Of a stretch of 64,000 nt of DNA, positions 50,067 to 62,860 are shown piece after piece; position 1 is the stretch's first letter; each line of letters opens with the position of its first letter. Position numbers and translations under genes: made by a program. The notes beneath the pieces are model-generated. The model did not search any database. It saw only the letters and a program-made list of their open reading frames with translations, and was not told the origin of the DNA. Source of the stretch: Augochlora pura (Eukaryota > Arthropoda > Insecta > Hymenoptera > Halictidae); the NCBI RefSeq assembly GCF_028453695.1, contig NC_135772.1:12834001-12898000 (forward strand), in the 5' to 3' direction.

Positions 50067-53000
50067 TATACTATAAAAACAGTTAAATTACTTCGGTATC
50101 GCCTTAATAATCGAAGGAAAAATAAAGCCGACCACAATTCCCACGGATTGGAGAATAAGATTCTTTAAGTATCACGATTGACCACAATCAAATTGTTGTT
50201 GACAAAGGCCAGAAATACACGTTGCAGCGTAACTGAGTCAATATTTTCACCCCGCAGCTCCTTTGCACCGCCTTTTTAATGCAACGCTCGCACGTACAAA
50301 AGATATCCAGATCTCCGGCTGTGACTTTGATCATTCCAGATGACCGACGATCGATCAAGTATATATTTATAATAATTTGTAACGACTGCTCTGCAATTTA
50401 GCTTTTACGAATCCAGCAGAGACTCTTCAAACATCGAGTTCAGTTACATTAATTTAAGTACATTTACATTGTATACAACGGAATAAAGCTTCACAAGACG
50501 TACAAAATGTAGACCGAACGAGTCTTGCATGTCCTGAATTCTGCTACTCTAACTGCTATCCTATATTGACCACGATTTTAGTAACAATAAACATCCAATT
50601 AATTTTATGGACGTCATTATTAAAAATTGTAACAGGAGCATGATATTACATTACTAGTAACTCCATGCAACTTTTTTTATAACTGCGTTCGATCAGCCCA
50701 TCTCCGTCCTTAGTAATTTCAAATTTTACTTTAATTTAGACAAAATTAATAACTGCTTTGTTAGAAAGTTAACTTTACTGTAAAATTGATATATTTCATG
50801 CTCAACGATATAATAAAAACAATACTTCAAAATTCTCAATAATTTTTGCGTGCCTGAGATTTTTAAGCGAAACATGGCAAAAACAAGCACACGTGCACAG
50901 GATAAACAAATAAACGAAGCCAGTACAAGTTCGTGTGATCTCGACGAAGAAACTCGTTCAACCATCGGAATCGAATAAGTGTTACGAAATTGATAAGCAT
51001 TTTCGTTTCGATTTTCTGAATCGTCGAATGAGGCTCGTTCGTAATATACAACGGAGCCGAATATTAAGTCGTGATTACAGCCGAGAATGGAAGCGAGCGG
51101 CAAGACAAAAACCGTGGAGTCGATCAAACCGGTAATCATAATTTACAGACGAATTATTTATGGACTGTCATTTTGCAAATTACCAGGAGATTAAGGATCG
51201 TAACGGGTACGGTCTAAACTCTTAACGACATGCACCCGTAGGGGAAGAATACCTGCATGGTACCCTAACTTCAATTACGCGCGGTCCGTCTACGGACTAG
51301 ACAAACTAAAATGCTACCCTAAATGCATTACACTGACCTTGCCGAGTAATAATGTACAACGGGCGAGCGTATTATAGGTTGTACAAACATTTCCGCAGCC
51401 CCCCCTTTTCAAAGAAAAAATTAATCTGTGTTTACTTTGCCTTCATAACTCGTTTCGTTTTCGGCTTAACGTTTCCCCAATTTCTTACGTCATAGTTTAC
51501 CATTTGGTTATATCGAGTTTCCTATGAAAAATAAAATATTATGATAAGTCTGTCTTACTGTACAGTTGAGTATTCTAATTTATAGCCAATTAATCCAACT
51601 ATTCCAATTGGTAGTACTATTGTCAGATCTCCTAAATTATAATTATAAGAGTTGAATTGAACTGTACTTTTCAATTCTTCTTGAAGATATAATACATAAA
51701 TAATCATTTTCATGAAACGAGAAAGTAAGAGTGTTTCTCTGTTATTAAGAATTTCATAGGCAAATAAGCAGTTTACCGTACTCTGTAATAAATCAGTTTC
51801 TTGACTTGTATTTCGTGTAAAGAGAAGGCGGACATACATTTTTCATAAGGATAGATCAAGGGATGAGAAATGTAAATACATATATTAACTTTCGTCGCAT
51901 GCATATAAATGACCTATTTGAACGTACATGAATACGAAGAAGACGTTGCCCCAGTATGATGGTAAATAAAATAATAGATGACAAGATTAATTAATAGATA
52001 ACAAGGCAACGATATTTTTCCTCTATTTTTATTTTTTAATGCATAAAATGATAATATGTCATGCTATAGTAAGGAATTATATCGTACAGTTCACTATTTC
52101 ATTTCAAATTAATTTTTAAAATAAAACGTTGACCGAACAGTACCGCTATTGTTTCTGATTGTAGAAGATTATTAGCAAAACGAATCTGTGACAAAAAGCA
52201 ACGTGTATTCACATCTTCGATGTACAGCGCATGAACTATAAGAGTCACAAGTGAGCTTAGAACTGTGAAAACTACAGTTATCCAAATCTTATCATCCGAT
52301 AAGATGAAGAAAATAGAATTCTGTATAATATTGATCTTTAGAATTAAACAAAAGTTACGCAATCAGTAACATCACATGCAATTAAAGAATTTAATTCTTT
52401 TAATTTTTAGAAACTTTTTCTGTTTAGATATGATACAAAAATTACTGTAACTGACGTTGTATTCATATGTACTTATTTGGCGATGTATAAAAGTCGCGGA
52501 AATTATCAAATGATAATACGAAAATATTGTAAAACATTATCAATTGATAATATTTAAATATATTAAAATAATTGAACAAATCCAAAACGCCAAAACATTT
52601 CACATTTGCAATCCTGCTTTTTCATTCTAAAACGAGAAATAAATAAAGTTAAATAACAAACTGATAATAATCCGTTTGTGTTAAATACTCAGACAAGCTC
52701 TTACCACGAACTAGAAATGGTCTTATATTGAGGTGGACAGAAAATTTATTCCATTTCTTGCCGTGCGATAATCTCATGTGCAAAAAGTTGCATGTCATTT
52801 TACCTTAATTGGATGTAACCCCCGTGTGACAAGCAAACTTCTCACACCCAAAACTTCCGACACGGTGTATAAATATGCATATCGATGACTCAAACCGAAT
52901 CAATGTAAATTTTCTCTTAGGGATGAATGTTCAAAACGGTTGCGAAACCTTTTAACAAAATTTTAAGTTCAATTTAGAAATGAACAACGTCCTTTCTATT

Positions 53001-53440
53001 AACATAACAATGGTCGCAAAAAATGATGCGTTGAATTAACAAGGAAAATACGGAGTAAAACAATGATAGAAGGAAAGTGCGTGCCCTAAATTGTTTTGCA
53101 ATGACTTTCTGTTATTGATTTCTTGTCTATATTTTTACACATTATATCAAACATGAAATTTAAAGTATATTAACCATATACTATCAAAAAATTAAGGTTC
53201 GATGCAATAATGAGATCAGGATCAGACAATTTATAAATAGTGCTCGTATAACTAGAAAATTGATTAATCTTCATTAAAAATATTTTTCTTAAAGAATTAG
53301 ATCATGTATCAAAATCTTCAGAAATAAGAGTAGACGAACTATGTTTCATTATGTACATAATCAAATGATACGTTTGCAACTTCTGGAATAAGATATAAAA
53401 TCCGAAGGTTGTCGCAATATAAACATACGTTCTCAAAGAA
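50067..53440. other. AT-rich region, no confirmed gene
   Basis: Minus-strand frames with hydrophobic stretches occur (51555-51839 and 52099-52362), but hydrophobic codons are expected in AT-rich random sequence. No receptor or transporter motif was identified. Confidence 0.4.
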
Positions 53441-53448
53441 TTAATAGA

Positions 53449-53509
53449 ATGTCCGAAGATTTACCGTTTCTTGGAGAGCAGCGTGTACGACTCCTTGGAG
53501 CCGGTGCAA
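53449..53509 (+). CDS. Candidate first coding exon (hypothetical)
   Basis: An ATG frame (MSEDLPFLGEQRVRLLGA) runs to a GTGCAA donor-like site. Spliced after the first base of the Gly codon at about 53509, it would join in phase with an acceptor (TAATTTACAG ending at 53835) to the second candidate exon. The donor is weak, and the same DNA also supports a competing minus-strand exon, so at most one reading is right. No protein family was recognised. If not spliced, the frame continues to a stop at 53682. Confidence 0.15.
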
Positions 53510-53583
53510 AGTCGCATCCGCATCTTGCGAGCGGTCCTGTCGACGGCTCGCTTCTTAGCTACACCTCCGTCCAAAACTGGCAT
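53465..53583 (-). CDS. Candidate exon, minus strand (hypothetical)
   Basis: The reading MPVLDGGVAKKRAVDRTARK then MRMRLCTGSKESYTLLSKK ends at a GTAAAT donor-like site (AAACG|GTAAAT). Most of its last twenty codons have C or G in the third position, unlike the AT-rich neighbourhood, which is the usual mark of coding DNA in insect GC-rich blocks. A TGA lies in frame upstream, so the ATG at 53581-53583 would be the start; its context is poor. No family was recognised and no next exon was found. Confidence 0.22.
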
Positions 53584-53835
53584 CCAGGCGAATTCGATGT
53601 GGGTCGATCGACAACGACACGGCGATCATTGAACACCGCCCACTATCACGACGAGTATACTACTCCCACGCACCTCTCTTGAACGAGATCCCTCGGCGAA
53701 CGGTTTGAAAAAGTTTCGATCCACGGGCCGCGGCGAATAATCGAGTCGACGCGATTAATCGTCTTTCGATCCCGCGAGCACGGTAATTATTTTGTCGGCA
53801 ATTTTTCCCGAAGTCATATAGTAATATAATTTACA

Positions 53836-54102
53836 GCCGATAATTCTCGTTGGTTGCGAGCCTTATCGAGGAGAAGGGAACTATCGCCATCAACCCACGG
53901 CTCTTCTTCGCATGCACCGCCACACCACCGGCTCCTCCACCCCCACCTCGACGATCTTTCTTCGCTGCCGCCTTTTCCCGACAACTATTACGCTGATAAG
54001 CTCAAGCGGCGTCCGGTCGAAAGCGCTTCTTCGGCTCCACCTCCGCTACGCTCGCGACACGTTTCTGCTCTCACAAACGATCCCCTCGGAATCGATTTCT
54101 AG
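53836..54102 (+). CDS. Candidate terminal exon (hypothetical)
   Basis: After an acceptor-like TATAATTTACAG the plus frame stays open for 88 codons to TAG at 54100-54102. The protein is Ser/Pro/His-rich in its first half and ends in a more ordered stretch (LPPFPDNYYADKLKRRPVES and ALTNDPLGIDF). C-ending codons are common in the middle. Another frame through the same DNA is also open, which weakens the case. No domain was recognised and no clear polyadenylation signal follows closely. Confidence 0.22.
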   Translation, partial: ADNSRWLRALSRRRELSPSTHGSSSHAPPHHRLLHPHLDDLSSLPPFPDNYYADKLKRRPVESASSAPPPLRSRHVSALTNDPLGIDF

Positions 54103-55260
54103 ATCACGGCTAATGCACCTCGCGAAACTTATCCAGCGCACAGGTTAGGCCACAGCCCCGTCGAAAAAGGCGCGGACCTTTATAAGTGGCCTTTTTGCCT
54201 CTTAATCGAGGCAGAACCGCTCGGCCCGATAAGCGTAAGTGCAGTGGCAAGAAGTCACGCTATCCAATTGCCCGAGATCAAAGGGGAGTCTTGACAGCGA
54301 CGTGTTTCGGTTACGTATGGACTCTCGAGTGGATGTTTCGAGAGCTCCTCGTGCTCCTCGACCTCGAGTTGAAATCCTTCCCGTGGAATTCGAGGGTACA
54401 AAGCGCCGATTGTGCTCCAGCTTCACCGCTAATTCCTGCACTATCAATTTCCTGCGTCGACCGCCTCCCCGTATGATTTCCGGGACGATTTTTCTCCGAC
54501 CCTGCCCCTCGAGTTATTTCAATGATTGAAAGAACTGTTCCAAGTAATTTCGATCTGCTCGAACGGGACGACCGATTCGGCACACTGCCCGACACAAAAG
54601 ACCCGGTTTATCTGCCCGGCGACGATGTCCTCGTTCAGCGATCAAGAACGTACTACAGCGGACAACGCTCGCTTCCGAATGGGCCAACGAGACAAGTCCG
54701 CTCTTGTCCGTTATCTGGCTTGAGATGCTCCGGTCACGTTCCAATTTGTGAATGAAACGACGACGCTCCGCGATCACCGGAAACAATAAATTCCACTCTT
54801 AGCACAGTTTCTCGATATCCGGCCGGCACGACGCGGTTGTCGCGACGCTTTTCCGAGAAGTTGCCAGTCAAATGAGTTTGCGAAATTGTCTGGAAACTGA
54901 GCCACGCGTTTCCTGTTCTTCGCTTTACTACGAACACTTAGGAATCTTCTTAGAACTGCTGTCACTAGCACGATCACTTGATTTCTTTTTCTGAAATTCG
55001 ACGTTCACGGAGCAGAACGAGTTTTGTCAACGAACACGAGTTTCAAGGTTAAATGCCGGTAACGATTACTGCGAGTCTCGACGTTACACAAACTGCTTCG
55101 ATTTCCGACGTACACTTCTCCTTCCGTTGGCGAAGCAATATTGGCGAAGATTGTAGAACGTCGGCAGCGGCGGCGTAAATTAGAGGCTCGTTATTTCCGT
55201 CGGTAGCGTTGAATCTTGAATGAAATCAACACGAGGAGCACATGACCGTGCGCGCAGCCG

Positions 55261-55292
55261 ACGAAGTAAACGCGAGTCTCGCGTTACTTCGT
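55261..55292. repeat. Near-perfect 32-bp palindrome
   Basis: ACGAAGTAAACGCGAG is followed by TCTCGCGTTACTTCGT. The two halves are reverse complements except for one extra A in the left half and one T at the centre. Confidence 0.8.
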
Positions 55293-56560
55293 ATGAGCCT
55301 CGATGAGCTTCGCCGAGTGTGCTGAACAGTAGATTCGTCGACGAGCGAGGGGGGCAGAAGCCAATGGCGAAAGTCAACAACAGCTCTCGACGCAGGAAAG
55401 AAATCTCCAAGCCGCTGATAGACAGCACACTCTTATATCCTACTCATCCACTGATACGCGTGTAAATATTGCGCGGGTATCGCAAGAGCTCTTCTTTGGA
55501 CCACGTCACCTAATATCTTCGCGTTAGTAGACGAAGCGGCATTAGGTTCTGCAACGGCATCACCGAGATCCAAAACAGAAAAGAGTTCCTCTCGGTAATC
55601 CTCTTCAGCAGTATATCTTGAAAAATTCACGCGATATGACCGCAGCTGCAAGATTTAAAAACGGAGGAAGACTTCTCTGTTTTCAAATTGCAAAGGAATA
55701 AATAACTGCAGTTTAAAAACACGAGATGCAACAAAATATTACACTTTCCTCGTGTCCGTTCACCTTTGAGTTATTCGACCTGCACAAGGAGTAACAAAGA
55801 AATTACGAGTAAGTCACTTTTCTTATGTCCGACTTGAGTATGATACAGCCAACAACCCACAAGCAGTTTATCAATTACACAAGCGATTTCCAACGAGCAA
55901 CCCCGGCGTAGAAAAATGTTTATAGCACAACGTCCTCAAGATAAAACTCCTACCAGAGGCCACTGACACAGAATCCTAATTCACACAATTATTTCGTCGT
56001 CGTTTCAGACGCATCAGAAAAAGTTTTCCGCGGCGAAGAAACAGCGAAGTTTGAAATCCGGTATCGTAGTCCTTCTGACCAGTAAATTTATTAACTTCGC
56101 TGGCCGGTAATTGTTTTATCGTTCGGCTGAACCGATGCAAAAAGATGAACGAGTAACGAGACGAAGAACCGATCGAAGATCGAGTTACGCGCGAAGTTAC
56201 TTCTCGAGAAACACGCACAGGGGATAGAGTAGGATTCTCGCACGTACACTTGAATGGGCCTAGGTGGAGAGCGCACGTGCGTGCGTACGTGCGCGCAGCC
56301 CGACGGATCGAGTATGAAACAAGAAGGCATGCGTCACGAGCTCGTAAGGCCCCGATCCTAGTGCTGCAACTGCACCGGAGGGGGGCAGAGCGCTGCGGGA
56401 GCGGTGGGGGGCACGGGTGCAAGGAAAGGAAAATCGACGAGCGGACTCACAGGGAGGAAATATCGCTCTCCTCTTCTGTTTCCCGTGATTTTTCTCGCCG
56501 TTCCGCTTGGTCTTCTCTTCATCTGCTTATCTCTGTGTTACAGACAGCGAGGAACGATCA

Positions 56561-59500
56561 TTTTCGAGCATCTGTTAAAGTAGTATTGGACCAAATTATT
56601 TAAGTCTGTCTGAGACAGTGATCGAACTAATTTAACCAGCAAACCGTTGCAATCTCTTTGTAATCTGTATAAGTTAACTGTAATTATACTGTATATGTTT
56701 GACTTTCTACATATTCTGTTTAAATAAAACATTATCTTTTAACAATAATGTTTCTTTTATCTTTTCTTATCGATCCGTATGACGAAAATTTAAGTAATGT
56801 ATTTTGTAGATTTCGATACATTATTATATGAATGCCGAAAATTTCATTAAAGTCGATTGACATTGTTACGAGCTACAAACAATTAAAGGTAATTACAATC
56901 GCAGAAAATCGCAAAAAAAATGAAAAAATACTATTTTTATTCCAATTAATTGCAATGTTTGAAAGATTATTTCTACTCATTATCTACTAAACTGTCTTAC
57001 ATCCCAAAGAGATTCAACTTATTCAGTTCAGTTTTTAAAAAGTGATTACGGTTCAACAGATGTCTGAATATTATCATTCCTCCCTGTACACAGCATCATC
57101 CCTTTGTAGCTCCTCTTGGTTGTCGGTTGCTTCGTTGCCTTTGTTGATTTCTGTCTCGTTAGAGATTTTTCCTTTACAACTAACTGTGCTACTCGCTTAT
57201 TTCCTTGCATTCTGGATCTTTTTCTGTTACGGTGCCTCGAGTTTCCAAGGTGTAACTCAAACAAGCGACTGCTGCCCGTCCGGTTTTCGAGGAAGTATTT
57301 GGAGCAGAGAATAGAGAAACACGCTGAATAAAACTCTGCGTGGTATTGTGGTAATAATTCAGGATGTCTCCGTGATTATTCATGATTGTAATTGACTTTC
57401 CCGATTTACTGTTACGTTTTAACATGCTAAATATTCGAATTCAATAACGAACATTATATTAAGAAACTTTTACACACATTATTTAATTACAATAATTATT
57501 TAGTTCATTAATTTTACACATATATAATATTAATTTTCATAGGATCTAAGCAAAATATTATTAGAAGAATTCAAAACTCCAAATATTAAGAAAAACAAGA
57601 ATTCTTACATAAAATGAATTTATGATCGTCTGGTCATTTTCAATCATTTTGTTCAATTTCAGTAAAGAGTAATATAGTAGGTTTAGTGTTAAAAAAAAAT
57701 CACGCTTCGATAGAATAAATAACAATGCCATAACGAATAACGTTCTTGACTTATTCTTATTAAAACGAACCTTCGGTATTATGTTCTGCGTTTATTTTAT
57801 ATTAATAATTTTATTACGTTTATGCTCGGATGTTAAAAATTCATTCCTCTGCTACTCGGTTGATGTGGCGTTTGCTGCTGGCAATGTCTACATGCATACA
57901 TACATAATATCTTTATCTTTCAACATCCCTGTTCGTGCGTTCGAGTCCATCCGCTTCTTAGATTAATCCGCTCCTCTCTTCTTCGAGTCACCCACGGCTC
58001 CTTCTCGCATGTTATTTTCTGTGGGTTGACCCCATGTCACGCGTGCATATGTTCCTGTGATTGCCAGCAGCGAAGAGGCTCAGTACCGTAGGTGGTAATC
58101 GTCAATGGTGTAAATCGAGACAATTTTCGACCTCCTACAGTTAGATTTCTCAGCTCGCCTATACAATCGTGAGTTTACTACTTCGGATGCAGTATGCTAC
58201 TGGGATGAAACAGGCTAGTTCATTCTCTGCGCTAGTCGTATAATTATACACAATTTCAAATATATTATTATATTTTATGGTAGTCGCTTTCCCTTTCCAA
58301 TTACCAATGACACTGATTTTAACGAACTTGAAATTTTAATGAATATTGATGTTATGTGGTTACTCACTTACTTGTTTCTTTAGAGATCAAAAGATCATGC
58401 CTATAAATAGTTAGTCGACTTTTGTTAAATATTGTTCAGTTTCCTTGATATCCTAATTGCTCGTTCAAGTCTCCTTCCACAGCAATTTTGAACAATGATC
58501 ATAGTTTATATTTTAATATTTTCATGCACATGGTCTTAAACATTTTGTATCATATTTATTTACTATTTAACTGTGCTGGCTTTAATCAAATTAACTTAAA
58601 ATTTTCAGAAAATATTTCAAAAACGCATGGAAGCATACAATCAGATGCAGGCATAATATCTTAGTATCAAGAATAAAATGAATCGTATCGCACATGTTAA
58701 CGACAACGCTTTTTTTGGTAGCTAAACACGTCGTGTTGTTTGGTGTCTTTTATGGCAAATAGCAACACCAGACACGAACAACAGAACTAATTAGCCAGTT
58801 TTAGCGAGGTCGATTGGGTATTCATAAGGGACGGGCCTCGATCAATTACACCGACAAATTTCCATTTATGTAAACGAACACCACCGTGTACGGCGACGGC
58901 TTGTACACCATTGAGGTTTATGGGTTCTCGCCCGATACGTTTTACCGTCTAGACCTTCGATAAAATCTCCGAGGTGGTCGCGAAAAGAAATTGTCATTGT
59001 GCGTTCGAGTATTTTCCGCTGGTAGAAAATCGATTCAATGACTCGAAGGGTGCACGCTCGATTATCCGTGGGCTATAAACTTCCACATAAGTGGAAAAAC
59101 GCGGCCGCGAACCCCGTTCTTAACAAAGGTGACAATTTTCGAGGGGTGTTCGTGTGACGGCACGCGACATATGCTACGCAGCGTCTAACACACGATCCCT
59201 CCAATTTCTGACGGAATTGCGGGAAAAGCTCGCAGCCCGGCCACAAAATCGGCCGCGGGTAGGGCCAACGGGGGACGCTCGAAACCGAAATTAAACGTCC
59301 GACCTTTGTTATCCGGTAATCGACGATTCGCCGATCCGTAAGTGATTTCGATTCGAAGCCACCGGACGCAGACGTTGCGGTTGCGAATCAGTATGCGACA
59401 ATGGGACCAATTCGACACCGGAATCGAACCGTTCCCGCGTGCAATTATTCGAGTGCGTCGTTATACCTGCGGCTGTCGCTTATTCGACCTTTTATGCAGG

Positions 59501-60941
59501 CTGTTCATTTTCCGAGTCGCAACCCTTCCGCGCGTTACCTTTCTCAAAGCTTCCGTGAATGATCCGTTTGAATAAGTTCCTTACTTCTTCTTCTGTGTTT
59601 CTTTCCTTACGTTTCGCGTTTAATTTACACCTAGTGTGTAATATTTTACGTTTTACAAAAAATTTGGCTTATTTATTATATTGTTTACTTGCTACGGAAT
59701 AGTTTAACAACTTCAATGCTATTTTCAACGAAGGTGTTAAGAGATGTCTTTTAATCATTTTCGTTTACCACTGCTTTTACCGAAAAGAGTTACAGGACAT
59801 CGTTCGATAACTCTTAATAAAAGTGATTTAAATGGTATAATACAAAATGCGTAATTATTACAGGTCCAAATCAGACAATGAATATCATTTCAACTTTATA
59901 TCGTTTCAATTACAATTGACGGAAATATGAACGGTTCCATCGATACAATGGAATATTGTTTTCCTCTTCAATATTCGCATAACGTTCTGTACGCAACACA
60001 ACGAACAACGTTGAAATTTTTAACGTTACTTTAATTAGGGTAGCAGCATTGTTGGAAATATCGATTTCATTTCAGCGTAATTAACAAGCCGGAGGCGAAG
60101 TTTCCGAACATTATAATGGCGGAGAAAGACGGTGGACGCGTTTGACGCGTGTAAACGTCGATCGGTGAACTGGATTGTCGGAAATAGTGTCAAGGTGGTG
60201 ATTTACAGGTTCTTTCACAGCCGATGACGGGTACTGTCCCAATGTGGAATACACCGGCGATACCGGGTGACGCTGTAGCATATGTGCGGCAATCGTAAAC
60301 TACGCGGACACAATGCACGGCTCTTCAGGCTGATTGCTATTGTTCCATACGCATGTGCCTGAACATTGGAACGAGAGTCAACGATGCTACAACACTCGAC
60401 GGTTATGCAGCAAGAACATTGTTTATGTAAAAAATCAATTGCCGCACGCACTCCCGTAATTTCGCGTCGTACTCCAGTGAGTCGATTCATTCAAGTGTTC
60501 GAAAACTGTTGGCGCAACAACGGGGGCCGCCCGATGCTCGAAAGCCGCAGTATTTCTGCGTGCTGTACACCGTGCATGCGGTTTCGTGTGCTTAGATTAT
60601 ATAATGGCAATTAAGCAAGACTAATAGAAAGTTGGCCACATTTGTTACTGCAGGTATTTTGAATTTCGAAGAACGCTAAGCAAAACATGACACGTGATTT
60701 TGTAACAGTATATTCGAATGTCATAGTCCCTACAAACTTGACTTATTTGTCCCGCGTCGATTTATGTAAACTACGAACTACATCGTATCATTACCTAATA
60801 TATTACGGACCTACTTGCTTGACACGCTATCGTATATTACCCAACGAAGATAGAATTCTGTGAATGCGAGTATCGTGTCCTGTGAGTCAACTAATTCGGC
60901 AAATTGTTAATCTTGCAGAGGTGCGTGATTTCATCCACGAA
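56561..60941. other. Region without a recognisable gene
   Basis: AT-rich apart from GC-rich blocks at about 58800-59560 and 60060-60560. Frames of 60-91 codons occur on both strands with no recognised domain. Confidence 0.4.
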
Positions 60942-61085
60942 TAGAGGATGGGCCGAAATGTAGTACAACCGAGCAAGGAGTGATTCAACGTGAGTAAATA
61001 AGAAACAAATTTGACATAATTCTTGTGAACTACGTAGTAAAACAAATGTTTCCGTCATTGTTAATATTTATGAGCAGTATCAAAA
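60942..61085 (+). repeat. Interspersed repeat R1, copy 4
   Basis: TAGAGGATGGGCCGAAATG, TAGTACAACCGAGCAAGGAG, TGATTCA, then AAGAAACAAATTTGACATAAT match the start of the R1 family in order. Beyond about 61030 the similarity weakens. Confidence 0.65.
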
Positions 61086-61623
61086 ACGATGAAAGTTATA
61101 ATATAATTCTCATAGTTTTAAAGCTACATTTAAATCATGCCTAATTATACCACCACTTTGCAATCAGCTTCCATTCCAACTTTTAATATTTCATTAAAAT
61201 AGGATTTCAATTAAGAATTCCACCAGATAATATTCAATTTCACGAAATGATAAATCACTGACTATTCAGTGAAGGCTAAGTAAGCCCGCGATAAAAGATA
61301 AAACGCGAAACGTTTTATGAATATAACCTGTGACATTTGATAACTTCTAGGCATCATACTGCGGCGACTCTATAAAGACTCGTCTCACGCGGCGTTAAAT
61401 CAATACAAATTAGAGACAAAGCGAACATTGCTCCCGCTAAAATTGATCGAGCTCGCGTCCATTAAACATTCGACTATATCACGGAATTTTCGCGCGCTGA
61501 TTGTAGGAATTTCTGTGTAAACTGATAATAACTGGCATTTACTACGCGGATATCTATTATTCCCGTCGGTGGTTGCATCCTGTGCGTTCATTTCAAATTA
61601 CCGCGCGAGCGAGTGTGCGAAAA

Positions 61624-61653
61624 CGCGCGCGCGCACACACACGCAAACGCGCG
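61624..61653. repeat. Compound (CG)n-(CA)n microsatellite
   Basis: Alternating CG, then CA, then CG units. Confidence 0.8.
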
Positions 61654-61690
61654 AGAACTCTGCCTACATGAAGACAGTCGTTTGCCCTAG

Positions 61691-61724
61691 CTATCTACCT
61701 ACCTACCTACCTACTCACCTACTC
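61691..61724. repeat. (CTAC)n microsatellite
   Basis: Tetranucleotide CTAC/CCTA units, six or so, with two interruptions. Confidence 0.85.
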
Positions 61725-62501
61725 GTACATATCCATTCACCAAACCTGTCCCGTTCCTGCGGTGGTATGTACCCGCTTAATGCGAGCAAACTATGCGAGT
61801 GTATTAAAACGCGCTAAACGGGCGAAAGCAATAAAGGGGGCGCACACTCTACCCCACATCTCCTCCGATCGCGCGATTAAGATCCAACGGAAGATCCTTG
61901 GGCGCAGCGAAATTCTCCATTAACAAGGGAAACAGGATGCTTCGGAACAATTAAACGGCTGAACATTTGCCGAGGCGACTCTATATTGTCCGAGAAGAGA
62001 CCGAATTCGAATATCCATGAAAAAGTTATGTGTCAGCGTTCATTACGATCCTAACGCGATATGGTGACACTAATTTTTAGCTAGATTTTCAAGCAACATT
62101 TTTAAAATACAAAAGAGGAGTTAGCTTTCTAAATTTCATTAACTCGATGACTCTGATATTGGAGTTTAGAAGGACATACTTATCGAGTTAATGTTCTTCG
62201 AGACGCGACGCTTCGAAAATCGATACCGCGAGTACTTGAATGCCGTGCAAATTCGATTATTCGAACCACTGTTGTCTAAATACTCTATTAGGTAAAGCAC
62301 TGCAATCGAGTAACCGTTCTATTATCGATACACCGCTAACTTTGTTCTATCGGTTCGAATAATCGGGATCCTGCTGTACTTTTTCAATTTAGTTCGGTAA
62401 GGAGCTGTGAAACTGCATAATCTAAACGCCGAAAAATTTTCATTTAGTAAAGAACTTGTATGTCTATCGTTAAATGCATTAAAAATGTATTGCCATCCAT
62501 T
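61725..62501. other. Spacer, nothing recognisable
   Basis: Mixed composition; no frame, repeat or site that I can support. Confidence 0.4.
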
Positions 62502-62705
62502 TTAACACCTTGCACTACAAAAGTTGATCAGACTCGTAACGAAGATTTCGTAAATATTGTATTAAAAATGAATGTCAGTTATTTTTCCTAAATCTTATAT
62601 TTTTGTTATCAAAATATAGGAACAGAGTAAACAAATTATCATGGAAATTATTAAGGGAGAAGAAGTGCTAATTTTCGTGACTATCAAAGAAATCTTTGGC
62701 TTTTA
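62502..62705. mobile_element. Family B MITE relic
   Basis: TTAACACCTTGCACTAC at a TTAA (62502-62505), then an ACTCGTAACGAA block and, near 62668, AGTGCTAAT, follow the order of the family B copy at 4421-4672. The right TTAA end is not preserved, so the boundary is approximate. Confidence 0.45.
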
Positions 62706-62775
62706 TCTGTTTTTGAAATTCCAAATGGGTCAGGTAGCAATATTAGTTTATATAATATAATTGTATTAGGAACAA

Positions 62776-62860
62776 TGTAAAATATTACAAATTAATATAA
62801 ATATAAAATACTACAAATTATTATACATAAAATGTAATATAAAAATATTATAAATTATGA
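62776..62860. repeat. AT-rich degenerate tandem repeat
   Basis: Three units of about 26 bases built on TAAAATATTACAAATTA. Low complexity. Confidence 0.5.

Larger units (their letters stand above)
53440..56560. other. Extended GC/CpG-rich block, likely gene-associated
   Basis: This is the longest GC-rich block of the right half, with many overlapping frames, an ACGAAGTAA palindrome and CACGTG-containing repeats near 56270-56300. In hymenopteran-type genomes such blocks often carry promoters and first exons, so this is the best place to look for a gene. That statement is inference. Confidence 0.4.

Noticed and set aside
51555..52362. Hydrophobic minus-strand frames resembling membrane-protein fragments
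   Set aside because: Hydrophobic codons are expected by chance in AT-rich DNA; no receptor or transporter signature motif is present.
55976..56422. 148-codon minus-strand frame
   Set aside because: GC-rich, starts in a C-run, overlaps an equally long plus-strand frame, no family resemblance.
57938..57950. GTTCGAGTCC, like a tRNA B box
   Set aside because: The flanking bases do not form a T-arm stem, and no A box or acceptor pairing is found upstream.
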